DNA from: Acidobacteriota bacterium
GTDB lineage: Bacteria > Acidobacteriota > Terriglobia > Acidiferrales > UBA7541
Direction: 5' to 3'
Assembly (NCBI GenBank): GCA_003161495.1
Contig: PMOP01000136.1
Coordinates: 1 to 5,779 of the forward strand
DNA: 5,779 nt
The notes beneath the pieces were generated by a model, which was not told the origin of the DNA, made no database searches, and was given only the letters and a program-made list of their open reading frames with translations. Positions 5,761 to 5,779 of the stretch are shown here, in pieces. Positions within the stretch are counted from its first letter, which is position 1. Each line of letters opens with the position of its first letter. Made by a program: the position numbers and the translations under genes.

Positions 5761-5779
5761 GGGAAGATTTTAGTAGGAC

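Overview
This window looks like ordinary chromosomal sequence from a moderately GC-rich soil or environmental bacterium. An Acidobacteriota (Terriglobia-like) origin is my best guess. It rests on the style of the orphan LuxR-type regulator, the codon use and the mix of neighbours, and no 16S or other definitive marker is present. No phage, insertion sequence, CRISPR array, tRNA, rRNA or recognisable defence cassette was found.

Layout, left to right. Positions 1-320 (minus strand) hold most of a YbjQ/UPF0145 family gene that runs off the left edge. It is divergent from a 397-residue membrane glycosyltransferase resembling the GT2/GT21 (ceramide glucosyltransferase/HpnI-like) group (450-1643, plus). 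A long imperfect inverted repeat (1652-1770), built from TCTGTGTCCTC-like units, fills the gap between that gene and a convergent multi-pass membrane protein (1802-2587, minus), which most resembles the membrane part of PuuD-type urate oxidases but lacks the cytochrome c tail. A gap of about 500 bases follows, with lower GC, several small hairpins and an AT-rich palindrome. After it comes an orphan LuxR-type helix-turn-helix regulator (3097-3711, plus). A 15-bp perfect hairpin with a T tract (3781-3824) sits between this regulator and a convergent Mn-type superoxide dismutase (3900-4547, minus). The dismutase lies 55 bases downstream of queG, the epoxyqueuosine reductase gene (4603-5760, minus), so the two may be co-transcribed.

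Functionally the genes are mostly independent: a lipid- or envelope-type glycosyltransferase, a membrane protein, a regulator, an oxidative-stress enzyme and a tRNA-modification enzyme. The only plausible functional pairing is queG with sod, where an oxygen-sensitive Fe-S/cobalamin enzyme is encoded next to a superoxide-detoxifying enzyme; this is inference from adjacency. The observations most worth following up are the 1652-1770 inverted repeat and the structured, gene-poor stretch at 2588-3096.
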